From assembly GCA_963585895.1 (NCBI GenBank), contig OY757912.1, forward strand, positions 78,654,602-78,718,601: a stretch of DNA of 64,000 bases, given 5' to 3'. The position numbers and the translations under genes were made by a program. Source of the stretch: Sepioteuthis lessoniana (taxonomy: Eukaryota; Mollusca; Cephalopoda; Myopsida; Loliginidae). Of the stretch, positions 31,796-42,284 are shown one piece after another (the first letter of the stretch is position 1; every line of letters starts with the position of its first letter). The notes under the pieces were generated by a model. It was not told where the DNA came from. It was given only the letters and a program-made list of their open reading frames with translations, and did not search any database.

Positions 31796-32035
31796 GGCAG
31801 TCCTCATGGCTAAAGTACTGGACAGTGACCTCTTATTAAGAAGTTCGACTTCCAATTACTCTATTACGTTCACCTTTAGACTCGTAAACTTGGAAAAGGT
31901 ATGAACTTTAATATCCCACAAACTATGGAGGAAATAGTACTGCGACTGTTCTTCTACACCGATGAGTTTAGTATTAAATAACCCATGAAAGTTGATATGC
32001 CATTGAGCTAAGAAACTAAACCCAATTTGAAAATA
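31796..32035 (+). mobile_element. SINE-B, old copy
   Basis: Head GTCCTCATGGCTAAAG, body, and tail AGTATTAAATAACCCATG-type to AGCTAAGAAACTAAACCC. Diverged. Confidence 0.78.
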
Positions 32036-32119
32036 ATCCCCAGAAAACAATTATTGCTTCAAGAAAGTATTCTTTACGCAAATAATTGACAGTTATATAG
32101 TATCAAGTATTCTTATCGA

Positions 32120-32330
32120 ACGCGAAACATTTTTTAAACAGATCTAATTGACATATGGATGGGACCCCAACAAGTACTACCACTCCAGGTCAGTTTAAAG
32201 TTGGGATTAACAAGAAAGAGGTGGGACTCTCCAGATCTACTGAGCGGGAGCCTCACCACTGTTGTCTTCTTCAAGACACTCTTCAAGATACAGACGGTGT
32301 ATTCTAAGCTCCACCGATAAGGCGTTGTGT
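32120..32330 (-). mobile_element. SINE-C head, diverged
   Basis: Ordered SINE-C head words in reverse: ATGGATGGGACCCCAACA, CTACCACTCC, GGAGCCTCACCA and GACGGTGTATTCTA. Confidence 0.7.
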
Positions 32331-32453
32331 ATTCTGAGTGTCGATATATTTGATTATTTTGCTTTTTAATTTTTGTGTGTTGTTTATGAATTTGTTTAAA
32401 CAAACAATTTTTCGTACACACCCTACATTATAAATACTATTATATCAGAAAAT

Positions 32454-32803
32454 GAATCTTCTTAATTGATTTAATAGTCCCGTATTTGACGCTGCTGACG
32501 TTGCTCAGATAAAACCTAAGTTAGAACCTAGATGTTCATTTTTAGAGAGCAGATTTTATTCAGTTAGTTTCTCAGATTTCAAGGCATATCAACAATAGTT
32601 GGTTATTTAATGCCAAAACCTGTTTATATATATATTCATATATATATATATATATATAAAGACAGAGAGAGAGAGAGTACCTAAAAGAGACAGAAACTAG
32701 CTTATTAGGTTTCACCTAAAAGATTTTCAGGATAATTTTGACAAAAGACAGTTGACCCAAACGACATTTTATTAATAAATTTGCCATCAGAAAGAATGAT
32801 AGA
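32454..32803. repeat. Local direct duplication, copy 1
   Basis: About 350 bp paired with 34100-34425 (AACCTAAGTTAGAACCTAGA, TTTTTAGAGAGCAGATT, ACCTAAAAGAGACAGAAACT). It includes a SINE-C-type tail reversed (GGCATATCAACAATAG) and a TA/GA microsatellite of different length in each copy. Confidence 0.92.
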
Positions 32804-32808
32804 AATAG

Positions 32809-32814
<6 letters not shown>

Positions 32815-32884
<70 letters not shown>

Positions 32885-32890
32885 TATATA
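32815..32890. repeat. (TA)n array, target of mariner-A copy 2
   Basis: About 37 TA units with one GTA break, ending at the mariner terminus. Confidence 0.97.
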
Positions 32891-33799
32891 CGTGGTGCAT
32901 TCAATAACGTTCCAGACTTTTTTGTACAGGCATTTAAAATTGTCGTAGACTATTAAAAATTCAGAATGTTATTGCTATACATCTTAGGAGATGACTGACC
33001 AATTTTTATGATTTCAGATTCAAATGAACAGCTACAGTAGCAATTGGAATAAACCCTGCTAAAGCCTGATTGTCACAGCTGGTGAATTTCAAAACTGTAA
33101 TCTGGACGTGAGGACACTTTAGAAGAACGATATGCAATAAAATTCTGTTTTAAACATGGAAAAATGCCACAGAAACGTATGGGATGCTTCAGACTGCTTT
33201 TCGACCATCTTGCATGAATCGAGCTTCAGTTTTTGAGTGGCATAAGAGATTCAAGGAATGCAGGGAGTCTGTGAGGGATGATGAGAGGTGTGGAAGGAGT
33301 AAGGAAGTCAATACACCAGAGTTGATTGGCTAAAGGGCTAGGGTTAGGGTTACTATGTTGAGGTTTTAAGGGGGTTCAGGAAGAGATTCCGTCGGAAGAG
33401 GTCAGCACTCTTCAAATCGGGTCAGAGGCATTTCCACCAGGACAATGCACCAATCCACAACTCCATCCTTGTCACAGACTATTTGACCAAGATGGGCATC
33501 CAGACAGTTCGTCACCCTCCCTATTGTCCACACATTGCTCCCTGTGACTTTTGCTTATTCCCTAAGCTCATAGGTTGTCGTTATGAGACAATTGAGGAGA
33601 GGAAAGAGGCTGTGACGAAGGTCATTGACACGCTCACACAAGAGGACTTCGATGTGGTCTTCCAGAAGTCGTTGGAACGGCACAACAAGTGCATTGCAGC
33701 TAGAGGAGATTTCTTCGAAGGGGACTAGAGTTTCATGTGCGTACTATCAAAAAAAGGGTCCATACGAAAAAAGTAGGGAAATTTATTTAATTTTCCTCG
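32891..33799 (+). mobile_element. Mariner-A copy 2 (909 bp)
   Basis: TA on both sides (32889-32890, 33800-33801). The 5' end CGTGGTGCATTCAATAACG matches the reverse of the 3' end TTTATTTAATTTTCCTCG imperfectly. The coding remnant has an N-terminal YAIKFCFKHGKMPQ and VFEWHKRFKE-type helix-turn-helix region, then jumps at a TAGGGTTAGGGTTA junction (33339-33352) to FRKRFRRKR and onward to FHQDNAPIHNS and HIAPCDFCLFPKL, ending YNKC-type IAARGDFFEGD. The region with the first catalytic Asp is deleted, so it could only move with a transposase supplied elsewhere. Exactly the same length as copy 3. Confidence 0.93.
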
Positions 33800-33830
33800 T
33801 ATATACATAGATATATATGTGTGGGGGGGG

Positions 33831-34099
33831 TTAATCAAGATGGCGCTATCTCTTCATTAAATAGCAAGCTTTTTCAATTTGAAGACCAGTTCATATACCT
33901 CGGTGGTATTATCTCATCTACTGAAAGAAAGCGATATCAAAATACGCATGAGTTAAACGTGGGCAGATATGATATTTTGAACTAATCCTTGAAGCCACAA
34001 CCTACAAAACAGCAACTGTACGACCACTTACCACCCATCGTACAAACCATCTAAGTCAGATGAATGAGACACCGAGGCACTACTAAAGAACTGCTTCGT
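33831..34099 (+). mobile_element. RTE-2 LINE fragment, copy 1
   Basis: Starts at TTAATCAAGATGG, encoding NQDGA-SSLNSKLFQFEDQFIYLGG, homologous to the post-YADD region of RTE-1. It shares its start point and several derived changes with 39981-40620 but lacks ~160 bases in the middle. Confidence 0.85.
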
Positions 34100-34425
34100 G
34101 AATCTTCTTAGTTGATTTGATAGTCCCGTATTTTACGCTGCTGATGTTACTCAGATAAAACCTAAGTTAGAACCTAGATGTTCATTTTTAGAGAGCAGAT
34201 TCTATTCAGTTAGTTTCTCGGATTTCATGGCATATCATGTTGGTTATCTAATGCCAAAATCTGTTTATATATATATAGAGAGAGAGAGAGAGGGAGAGAG
34301 AGACTACCTAAAAGAGACAGAAACTAACTTATTAGGTTTTACCAAACAGATCTTCAGGATAATTCTGACTAAAGACGAGTGAGCCAAACAACATTTTATT
34401 CATAATGTTGCCACCAAAAAGAGTT
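34100..34425. repeat. Local direct duplication, copy 2
   Basis: Partner of 32454-32803, same orientation, about 1.65 kb downstream. Mariner-A copy 2 and the RTE-2 fragment lie between the two. Confidence 0.92.
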
Positions 34426-34980
34426 ATATATATATATATATATAATTTGTAACCGAATAGAGGGTAACATTTCAAGCAAGCCAGAGTTCATTCGTTTAAA
34501 GTATTAGTATCTAACACGAATAATTCTGTTTAGTATTAATCATTTGTTTGCAGACTGTTAAATACTTTCAAGTATTCCTGTGCAAGTCTAATAGCTTTAT
34601 TTGCACACAGTTAAATGGTTTCAAGTCTTCCTATCAAACACTGGTAATTTTATTCAACATTACAGTTAAATGGTTTCAAGTATTGTTATGTAACACTGAC
34701 AGCTAAATATAACACCAGTCATTTGTTTGCACACAGATAGTTTAACAATTTTATTTGACGCATGGATGGGGCCTCAACAGGCACTGCCATTCTGGGTCAG
34801 GGTGATCCAGAGTAAAGAAGATGTTCTCAACTATCCCTAAATCTCAATGACTGTAGCCTCACCATCAAGAGTAGTTTAGTGTCATATCCAGGACATTTGT
34901 TGGTGGGGTATCCTTCTGCAAGAATACAGTCAGCGTATTCTACAGCCCAAGCTAACTGGGTTCTGTCTAATTTTTTTAAT
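34426..34980 (-). mobile_element. SINE-C, long copy with internal units
   Basis: At least four ~70-base internal units (ATTTGTTTGCA(C)ACAG, TTAAATGGTTTCAAGTATT) precede a reversed, diverged head (GCATGGATGGGGCCTCAACA, CAGCCCAAGCTAACTGGG). Confidence 0.85.
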
Positions 34981-35445
34981 GGCTCAACGCAATCTTTCTT
35001 ACCTTATTTTAATCTGAGTTTAGAATTAGCTAAGCTGCGCTTTACAAATAACTATAAAAGGGCTTTTAGAAATTAGACGAAATTTTACAACGTTTATATA
35101 TAATAACGGAAGAAAAATGGCAATCTGATTTTTACTTTTCTTTTTTTTTTTTAAATATTGACTGTGGGTCAACTTTTACAGCTCTGCCAATAAAACTCAG
35201 CCATTTCCCTTTTTTTCCAATTTTGTAATTGCTTTTTTATTGCTTTCCATAGATTACGACATTTGATTATTCACAACACTTTCTTTTTTTACTTTTCGTG
35301 AGCGATTGACTTTATCTTCATCAAAAGCTGTTCATCATATTTATAAAAAAAACACTGTCTCCACATTGTCCTAAAACTCAAAATTCGAGGGTATCGCAGT
35401 TCTTTAAAACAGACTCATAACTCTGGGAAACTATCATTATATATG
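34981..35445. other. No gene seen
   Basis: AT-rich with a T-run at 35132-35153. Nothing assignable. Confidence 0.5.
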
Positions 35446-35449
35446 CATT

Positions 35450-35735
35450 TACCCAAACCCCCACCTACGGGCAAGAAGTGGCTCAATGTTAATTTTAAGC
35501 GGAGAAATGCTGGTTTGAAATCAGATTTTTCCTTCTCTTAGACTTGTTGCAAAAACAGGGCTAAAGGAACCAGTCTACACTATTATTTACGCATAGATGA
35601 AGTTGAGAACACGGGTAGATTCATCCCTTTCCCAAGGGTATTTGCATGATGTAAAACGCTAACAGCCTCATCCAAGTTTTGAAATTGAGTCACCGATTTC
35701 AGTTACCGACATCGATAACCATTACACTATGTAAT
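35450..35735 (-). mobile_element. SINE-A, old copy
   Basis: Complete but diverged: tail TTTACCCAAACCCCC, body TTTTTCCTTCTCTTAGACT, head GATAACCATTACACTATG. A further tail scrap (TATTTACCAGCCACACG, GGACACAAGGTCAAT) lies at 35818-35890. Confidence 0.8.
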
Positions 35736-35899
35736 AGTGACGAAAGTTTTGAAAGTATTGGTTCAAATGGAAGAGACACGCATAATCCATCCAATGACAG
35801 CTGACATTGTGTCAGCAAATATATATTTACCAGCCACACGAACAGAATTGGACACAAGGTCAATATCAAGGGAAAAGGAAGGATTCGAGCTCACGTGCC

Positions 35900-36335
35900 T
35901 ACAGGAAAGAATGTATCAATATTGGTCAGTATGTCTTTAAGTCCTATTAATTTAAAATGCTGAATTTTACCAAATGTTATGCTGTATTTTTGTTTGTAAA
36001 ATAATGCTTAAACTATGCGTTTTAAATGTAAAGACACGCTTACTCTACTATAAACCCAAATTGATTATAAAACTTCTGTCCAAATGTCAGCGAACAAGGC
36101 AAAACGTTTTTGAATCTCTTCTATAATATAATTTAAAAATTCTTAAAGAAAGCCCTAACAGTAGTTTAGAAGAAAAAGTAAAAGCCTAAAACACCCCCCC
36201 CCAAAAAAAATTCAGTACCAGGGAAAGTCTGACAAAAGTACCCTAATCTCGGACATTAACTAAGTTAAAACTTAAGAAAATTTAAATCAAAATTACGCCC
36301 CCCCTTTTTTTTACTACGTACACATGGGAAGCAGC
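35900..36335. other. No gene seen
   Basis: AT-rich, with C-run/A-run pairs near 36195 and 36300. Confidence 0.5.
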
Positions 36336-36639
36336 ATGATGTACGTAAAGGTATTTGAATAAACCCATGGACGACCAAACTCAATACCTAAACGGGTCCT
36401 GGACGTGAGGTTGACGACTTTACGCTCAGGATCGTTAGTTCGATCGGGGAACTACTGCTGCTCCTCTATAAGAGTGGCTTCTATAGAAGAGAATAAAACA
36501 GCCATCGAAAGATAACCATGACCCACACTCAAACCACATACACAAACCGCATCGCTCTTCGCGCGGGTAAAAAAGGGGCGGGTCCTGCTGAGGTTGGAGC
36601 CCTGGCCTCAGTGTTCGAAAAATCTGCTACAGAGCTCAA

Positions 36640-37491
36640 TCAAAACTACTAAAATGCAAGTTAACACTACAAATAGCGACATTTAACGTAAGAACCTTAA
36701 ATAGAATAGGACAACTACCAGAGCTAATCGCATCGGCCGAAGAACATAAGATCGACATAATATGCATACAAGAACACAGATACACGCACACCGAATATAT
36801 CAAATATCACGAAACTGGCAATGGATGGTCGCTCGTCCCTGTATCCGCATGGAAAAACTCTGTCAACGCCGCAGTAGGAGGGGTAGGACTACTTATAGGA
36901 CCTAGAGCATTAAAAACGTTAAATAGCATTGAGAAAATACAACCTCGAATGATGGCAGTTACTTTTAACGGCAACCCCAGAGCAACAATCATCTCCTGCT
37001 ACAGCCCTACCAATGTTAGTGAAGAAACTGAACTTGTCACCTTCTACGATGAGCTATCCTCATTAGTGCATAGCATCCCGAAACACAATATGTTAGTCAT
37101 TGGCGGAGACATGAATGTCCAAATCGGGAAAAACGGAAACAACAAATACAGCCTCCAGAACGCGTCAAATAGGAATGGGCAACATCTAACAGATTTCATG
37201 ATAGAAAATAGATTAGCATGCCTCAATACAAACTACCAAAAAAGGAAGGGCAAACTATGGACATACACGTACGCAAACAATACTAAAGCTCAGATAGACT
37301 ACGTCCTTATAAACAAGAAATGGAAAAATAGTGCAATAAATTGCGAGGCATACTCCTCTTTTGAGGGTGTGTCCACCGATCACCGAATAGTCACGGCGAA
37401 AATACGGTTAAGCCTACGAAAAAACGCCAAACGAACAGCGACCACCAAACACTATGACTGGGCCCTATTGAACAACAGAGATATGAGATAA
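36640..37491 (+). pseudogene. RTE-1 endonuclease domain ORF
   Basis: The open stretch begins before the first ATG (36949). Landmarks of the exonuclease-endonuclease-phosphatase fold: IATFNVRTLNRIGQ (catalytic Asn), IICIQEHRY (Glu), GVGLLIGP, IISCYSPTN, VIGGDMNVQIGKN (Asp-x-Asn), AQIDYVLI and STDHRIVTAKI (terminal Asp-His). All the metal-binding and catalytic residues of the fold are present. The frame closes shortly after YDWALLNNRDMR, where a single-base shift puts the downstream codons in another frame. Confidence 0.92.
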
Positions 37492-37493
37492 AT

Positions 37494-38262
37494 ACGTATT
37501 AGAATTAAGAAACAGATTCGAAACACTACAAGAAAAGACGGAAAAAAGTACACCAAACGACGAATATGAAAATTTCGTCAATGCACACCTCGAGGCAGCA
37601 GCGAAATGCATTCCAACAAAACTCAAAACTAAATATAGAGTCCCATGGGAAACTTTTGCGGTGAGAGACAAACGTGCATTAGGGAAAACAGCCTCCAAAA
37701 ACTATCGAAAAAACCCAACAAACACAAATGCCTTAAAACTAAAAACGGCACAATATCAATTAGCAGGCATATATATAAAGGAACAGACAGAATACATTCA
37801 AAATCAGATAGATAAGATTAGAGACTCGGTGGAAGATAGACAATCTAGGATAGCCTGGCAAACAATAAACGAAGTGAGTAGAAGAAAGAACACAGCCAAA
37901 GCAAAACTGAAAGCAGTAAACCAACAAGAAAGAATAAAACTGTGGAAACAGCACTTCGAAAACTTACTAGGAAACCCACCGAAAATAACACATGAACCAA
38001 TCACCAGAATAATTAGCAAACAATTAGACATTAAACTAGGACCGTTCACACAAGAAGAACTCGATTCGGTTCTCAGAAAAATCAAAAATAGGAAAGCTGC
38101 AGGACTGGACAAAATTCCTCCGGAAGTATGGAAGACCAGACAATTCGACGACATACTGCTCCGACACTGCAACGCAGTATACAATCAAAATCCGATAGAT
38201 AGATGGATGAAGGGATGCATACTCCCCTTCCCTAAAAAGGGGGACCTCAGATTAGCCAAAAA
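37494..38262 (+). pseudogene. RTE-1 linker and RT fingers ORF
   Basis: Resumes with KYVLELRNRFETLQEKTEK, continues through a Lys-rich linker, QERIKLWKQHFENLLGNPP, then RT motif words KIKNRKAAGLDKIPPEVWK and LPFPKKGDLRLAKN. Compared with 22985-24242, 20 bases (TAACACTTA within) are missing right after LAKN, which ends this frame. Confidence 0.9.
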
Positions 38263-38280
38263 CATCCATAGCAGCCAAAA

Positions 38281-39506
38281 TCTACAATGCGCTACTACGA
38301 AACCGCATAGAACCCAAAATCGACAACATACTTAGAAAAAACCAAAATGGCTTCCGAAGAAATAGATCCACGACCTCACAAATATTAACCATCCGTAGAA
38401 TCCTTGAAGGTGTACGGGCAAAAAACCTACAAGCGACATTAATATTTGTTGACTTTGCCAAGGCTTTCGATTCCATTCACAGAGGAAAGATGGAACAAAT
38501 CCTACTAGCGTACGGCATACCTAAAGAAACCGTAGCGGCAATAACGATTCTCTATAGAAACACTAAAGTAAAAGTACGATCACCAGATGGAGACACAGAA
38601 TACTTTGACATTGTAGCAGGAGTACTACAAGGGGACACGCTGGCCCCGTACCTCTTTATCATTTGTCAAGACTACGTACTTAGAACATCGATTGACAAAA
38701 TCAGAGAGAATGGCTTCGAACTGACGAAGAAAAGAAGCAGAAGATACCCCGCAACAACAATTACCGACGCTGACTACGCCGATGACATAGCGATACTGGC
38801 AAATACACCTGACCAAGCCGAAACACTACGAGCAGCAACAAGCGTAGGCCTCTATGTTAATGCACACAAAACGGAATATATGTGCTATAACCAAACGGGG
38901 GACATCTCCACTCTAGAAGGAACCCCTCTTAAACTAGTAGACAAATTCACATACCTAGGAAGCAGCTTCGAATCAACCGAAAAGGACATCGAAACCAGGT
39001 TAACGAAAGCATGGATAGCTATCAATAGGCTATCGATTATATGGAAATCAGACCTAACCGATAAAATGAAACGCAGTTTCTTCCAGGCAGCGGTCACATC
39101 GATACTGCTATATGGCTGCACTACATGGACGCTAACAAAACGGCTGGAGACGAAGCTAGACGGCAATTACACAAGAATGCTACGTGCAATCTTAAACAAG
39201 TCCTGGCGACAACACCCCACAAGACACCAACTGTACGGCCACCTGCCCCCTATCACGAAAACTGTTCAAATTAGACGAACCAGACATGCAGGACACTGCT
39301 GGAGAAGCAGGGACGAACTCATAAGAGATGTACTCTTATGGACCCCCACACATGGCCGTGCAAAAGCAGGACGACCAGCACGAACATACATTCAGCAGCT
39401 ATGTGAGGATACGGGATGCTGTCCTGAAGACCTACCTAGGGCGTTGAACGATAGGGAGGAGTGGCGAGAGAGGGTCAGGGATATCCGTGCTACCAGCGCG
39501 ATATGA
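38281..39506 (+). pseudogene. RTE-1 RT palm and C-terminal ORF
   Basis: About 408 open codons. NQNGFRRNRSTTSQILTIRR, FVDFAKAFDS (first palm Asp), VLQGDTLAPYLF, DADYADDIAIL (catalytic YADD), TEYMCYNQTGDIS, LYGCTTWTLTKR, RRTRHAGHCWRSRDELIRD and a conserved C-terminal RPARTYIQQLCEDTG to WRERVRDIRA. A 7-residue in-frame gap lies after QAETL. The catalytic residues are intact. Confidence 0.93.
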
Positions 39507-39514
39507 TGATTTCT

Positions 39515-39705
39515 TTTTCCTAGACTAGTCAAAGAACCCAGTCTGCCCTACTATTTATACATAGCTTGAGAGAAAATAGTTGGATGTATAGCTTTTCCAA
39601 TGGTATTAGCGCAATGTGAAATGTAATCAGCCTCGTCTAGGATTTGAACTCGGGTAGCTGCGTCTATTTTGTACGGCGATAATTATTACACCATGAGCAC
39701 CTTCC
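39515..39705 (-). mobile_element. SINE-A, 3'-truncated, old
   Basis: Body, central domain and tRNA head (TTATTACACCATGAGCACCT). The tail is missing at the junction with RTE-1. Confidence 0.8.
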
Positions 39706-39879
39706 CGCCGCAGTAGATATGTTTATATTTAAAGTTCAGAATCGTAGCTGCCACGTTATCACCACGTTAAGTCAAGTGGCGTGACAGAAGGCCTGTAGTA
39801 CATATAAGTATCTACCTTAGATGTGGTAGATAGTAGATATAAGTATCAACCCTTCCGCCACGAGCTGGATAAGAGTTAT

Positions 39880-39980
39880 ATATATATATATATGTGTGTC
39901 TGTGTGTGTGTGTGTGTGTGTGTGTTTGTGGGCGTGTGTCCGCTTCTTTGTGTGTGCGTGTATGTGTGTGCGTGTTTGTG
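39880..39980. repeat. (TA)n(TG)n microsatellite
   Basis: TA run, then TG/CG-rich words, leading directly into the RTE-2 fragment. Confidence 0.93.
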
Positions 39981-40620
39981 TTAATCAAGATGGTGCAATC
40001 TCTTCATTAAATAGCAAGCTTCTTCAATTTGAAGACCAGTTCATATACCTCGGCAGTAATATCTCATTTACTGAAAAAAGCGATGTCAACATACACATGA
40101 GTTAAACGTGGACAGATATTGACAGGTTTAAGACCATATGGAAGTCTGACCTCCGTGAAGAAATAAAACAAATCTTTCCACGCTGTAGCCGTGTCAGTAC
40201 TATTATATAGTTGCACTATATGGACCGCAAGAAAAAGCTTAGGGAAAAACATACGAGAACGACACAGCGATGCTACGTGGTATTTTGAACTAATCCTGGA
40301 AGCCACAACCTACAAAACAGCAACTGTGCGGCCACTTACCACCCATCATACAAACCATCCAAGTAAGACAAACGAGACATACCGGACACTGCTAAAGAAC
40401 TAAAGACGAACTCATAAGAGACGTTTTCCGATGGATTATTAGACAATGACGAACCAGTTTTGGACGACCAGCAAAAACTTTTATTAACCACCTGGTCTGA
40501 GTGGACAATGAATACTGTCAAGAGGACCCACCGATAGAGACAGATGGCGAGAAAGAGACAGAGCCAAGGGAATGCATGACATCAGTACAAGTTAATGCTG
40601 ATGAGGTTATATGTATTTAA
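39981..40620 (+). mobile_element. RTE-2 LINE 3' fragment, copy 2
   Basis: Reads NQDGAISSLNSKLLQFEDQF, IYLGSNISFTEK, then TWTDIDRFKTIWKSDLREE, a shifted LHYMDRKKKLREK and C-terminal TYKTATVRPLTT-type, KRHTGHC-type and AIDRDRWRERDRAKGMHDIS words. Closely parallels the RTE-1 C-terminus. Several frame changes. Confidence 0.85.
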
Positions 40621-40689
40621 ACTTTGAAAGTCTTCAAATCTATCGAATTAATAGAGAGATATAAATAGATATTTACTAAAGTATGTCTG

Positions 40690-40940
40690 GGGAAGTCCCT
40701 GTGGCATAAAAAGCTAAAATGCTGGACTACGGCCTCGAAGTAAGCGAGTTCAAACTCCAGTAACGCTACTACGTTCAGTTTCCGACTAATAATCTAGGGA
40801 AAGGTATGAACCACCTTATCCCCCCGCCCAACTATGGATTAAATTAAACAACTGCTGTTCTTCCTCAAGGATGGCTTTAGTATTAAGTAAGCTGTGAAGG
40901 TGGGTATGCCATGAAAGAAAGAAAGAAAGAAAGAAAGAAT
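40690..40940 (+). mobile_element. SINE-B, tail altered to (GAAA)n
   Basis: Head GTCCCTGTGGCATAAAAAG, B-box GAGTTCAAACTCC, central domain TAATCTAGGGAAAGGTATG. The tail ends in a GAAA run (40912-40938) instead of CCAAA. Confidence 0.85.
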
Positions 40941-41077
40941 GTCTCGGATGAGGACTGAGCTGTGAAGAGTGAAGTTGCCTTTTGGCAAGAATAGTCAAGC
41001 AAAGCAGAATTTAAATAAGTATATATATATATATACTCACTGTTTTGTATTCAACACACTCACCATCACAGGCAATG

Positions 41078-41885
41078 TGCGACAGTGGACCAGTTTCTTT
41101 GCGGATTATCAAGGAAAAAGGACCTAATCAATCTTCTTATTTTGCCATAGTTGGTAGAAAGGAGAAATTTTTTCATGCCTTTCTTAAAAGCATTAACGTT
41201 GATTGAAACGCTAAAAGTCTCGTTTGCCCAGTCGGCTGGGGATGTAGAATACACCGACTGCTTTTCTGCAGAGGGGTAAGACCCCCCCAACGAGTGTCCT
41301 GGATATGATACTAAACAATCTGATGGTGAGGTTCCAGCAGTGCTTGAGCTTTGGGGAATGCGGAGTACCCCTTCATTGCCATCGCTCCCAGGTCCACTCT
41401 GGCCCGGAGTGGTAGCACTTGATAAGGGTCCTATCTATGGGTTAAATAGAACTAACAGCATACTTATGCTAAAATGAATTGTTTTGAGTAAACTGAATAG
41501 CTTGAAATAGAAATGTTTTTGACAAACCGTACTTACATTTAAACTGCGTGATTATGCTTAACTGAATTATTTGAAATAGAACTGTTTTTGACATTAAAAC
41601 TGTATTTACAATTAACTGAATTGTTACATATAACTGCTTGAATAGTTTGAAACAGAAATGTTTTTGACAAACTGTGTACTTATGCTTAACTGAATTGTTT
41701 TAAATAGAACAGATTATTCACATAAAAATGGATTTGGCGTTAAATAACCTACAAAGGTTGATATGCCAAAAAACCCAACAAACCAAACCAAACCAAACCA
41801 AACCTAAAAGTCTCGTCCAGAATTTGAACTCATCACGTCGATTTCATTTCCTGTGACGATAACTGATCTGCTACACGATATTGGA
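41078..41885 (-). mobile_element. SINE-A, old copy split by SINE-C
   Basis: The two halves, 41078-41223 (body and central domain) and 41804-41885 (B-box and head, GTCCAGAATTTGAACTC), are one element interrupted by the SINE-C insertion. Confidence 0.85.
41224..41803 (+). mobile_element. SINE-C, complete, ends fixed by target duplication
   Basis: 580 bp with the 13-base duplication CTAAAAGTCTCGT on both sides (41211-41223, 41804-41816). Sense order: head from TTGCCCAGTCGGCTGGGG; conserved block with ATATGATACTAAACAATCTG, GCCATCGCTCCCAGG and GGTCCTATCTATGGGTT; about four internal units (CTGAATTATTTGAAATAGAA); shared tail (GGTTGATATGCC); CCAAA repeats. This copy defines orientation and limits for the family. 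The head shows no clear A/B boxes. Confidence 0.95.
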
Positions 41886-42284
41886 TATAAGTTAGAGTAC
41901 TAATTCCAATCAATCGGTCGGAAGATGTAGAGTGAGGAGTCTCGAATGAGATGGAAGGGGTCAGCAAAGAAACAAACATTAAAAATATAGGACGAATATT
42001 TGCTGCTAGTGTTCTATTTCTCCCGAACGTAACATACGTGGAAATATCTTCCTCTTCAAAAGTCACAAGGGATCCGAAACTGCCGCGTTCGATCTTTCCA
42101 ATGGCATCTTAGAAAATAAAACTGTGACAGTCGTATTTAAGGAGCCGGTGATTGGAGATAACTGATTGATTTTAACGGCAACCTGTGTTGAGTTATTTTA
42201 TGCCTAGTGGTTAAGGAATCAAGCTCATACTTACATTTTTACATAAAATTGTTTCTTAAGGATTCTTTCACACAGTCCCACCGA
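41886..42284. other. No gene seen
   Basis: Unassigned. A short minus frame (41833-42066) has no recognisable content. Confidence 0.5.

Larger units (their letters stand above)
36340..39511 (+). mobile_element. RTE-1 LINE, nearly full length
   Basis: About 3.17 kb, within the usual range for RTE-type LINEs. A ~300 bp non-coding leader with a GC-rich block (36370-36600) is followed by an apurinic/apyrimidinic-type endonuclease (36640-37491), a linker and reverse transcriptase (to 39506). The 3' end GCGATATGATGAT matches the trinucleotide end of the fragment at 2691. There is no RNase H domain or poly-A, as in RTE elements. At least two frame breaks separate three long open stretches, so this copy is dead. 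A minor family assignment other than RTE is possible. Confidence 0.9.

Noticed and set aside
33339-33352. Interstitial telomere repeat
   Set aside because: Only two imperfect TTAGGG units, explained by the mariner-A family junction.
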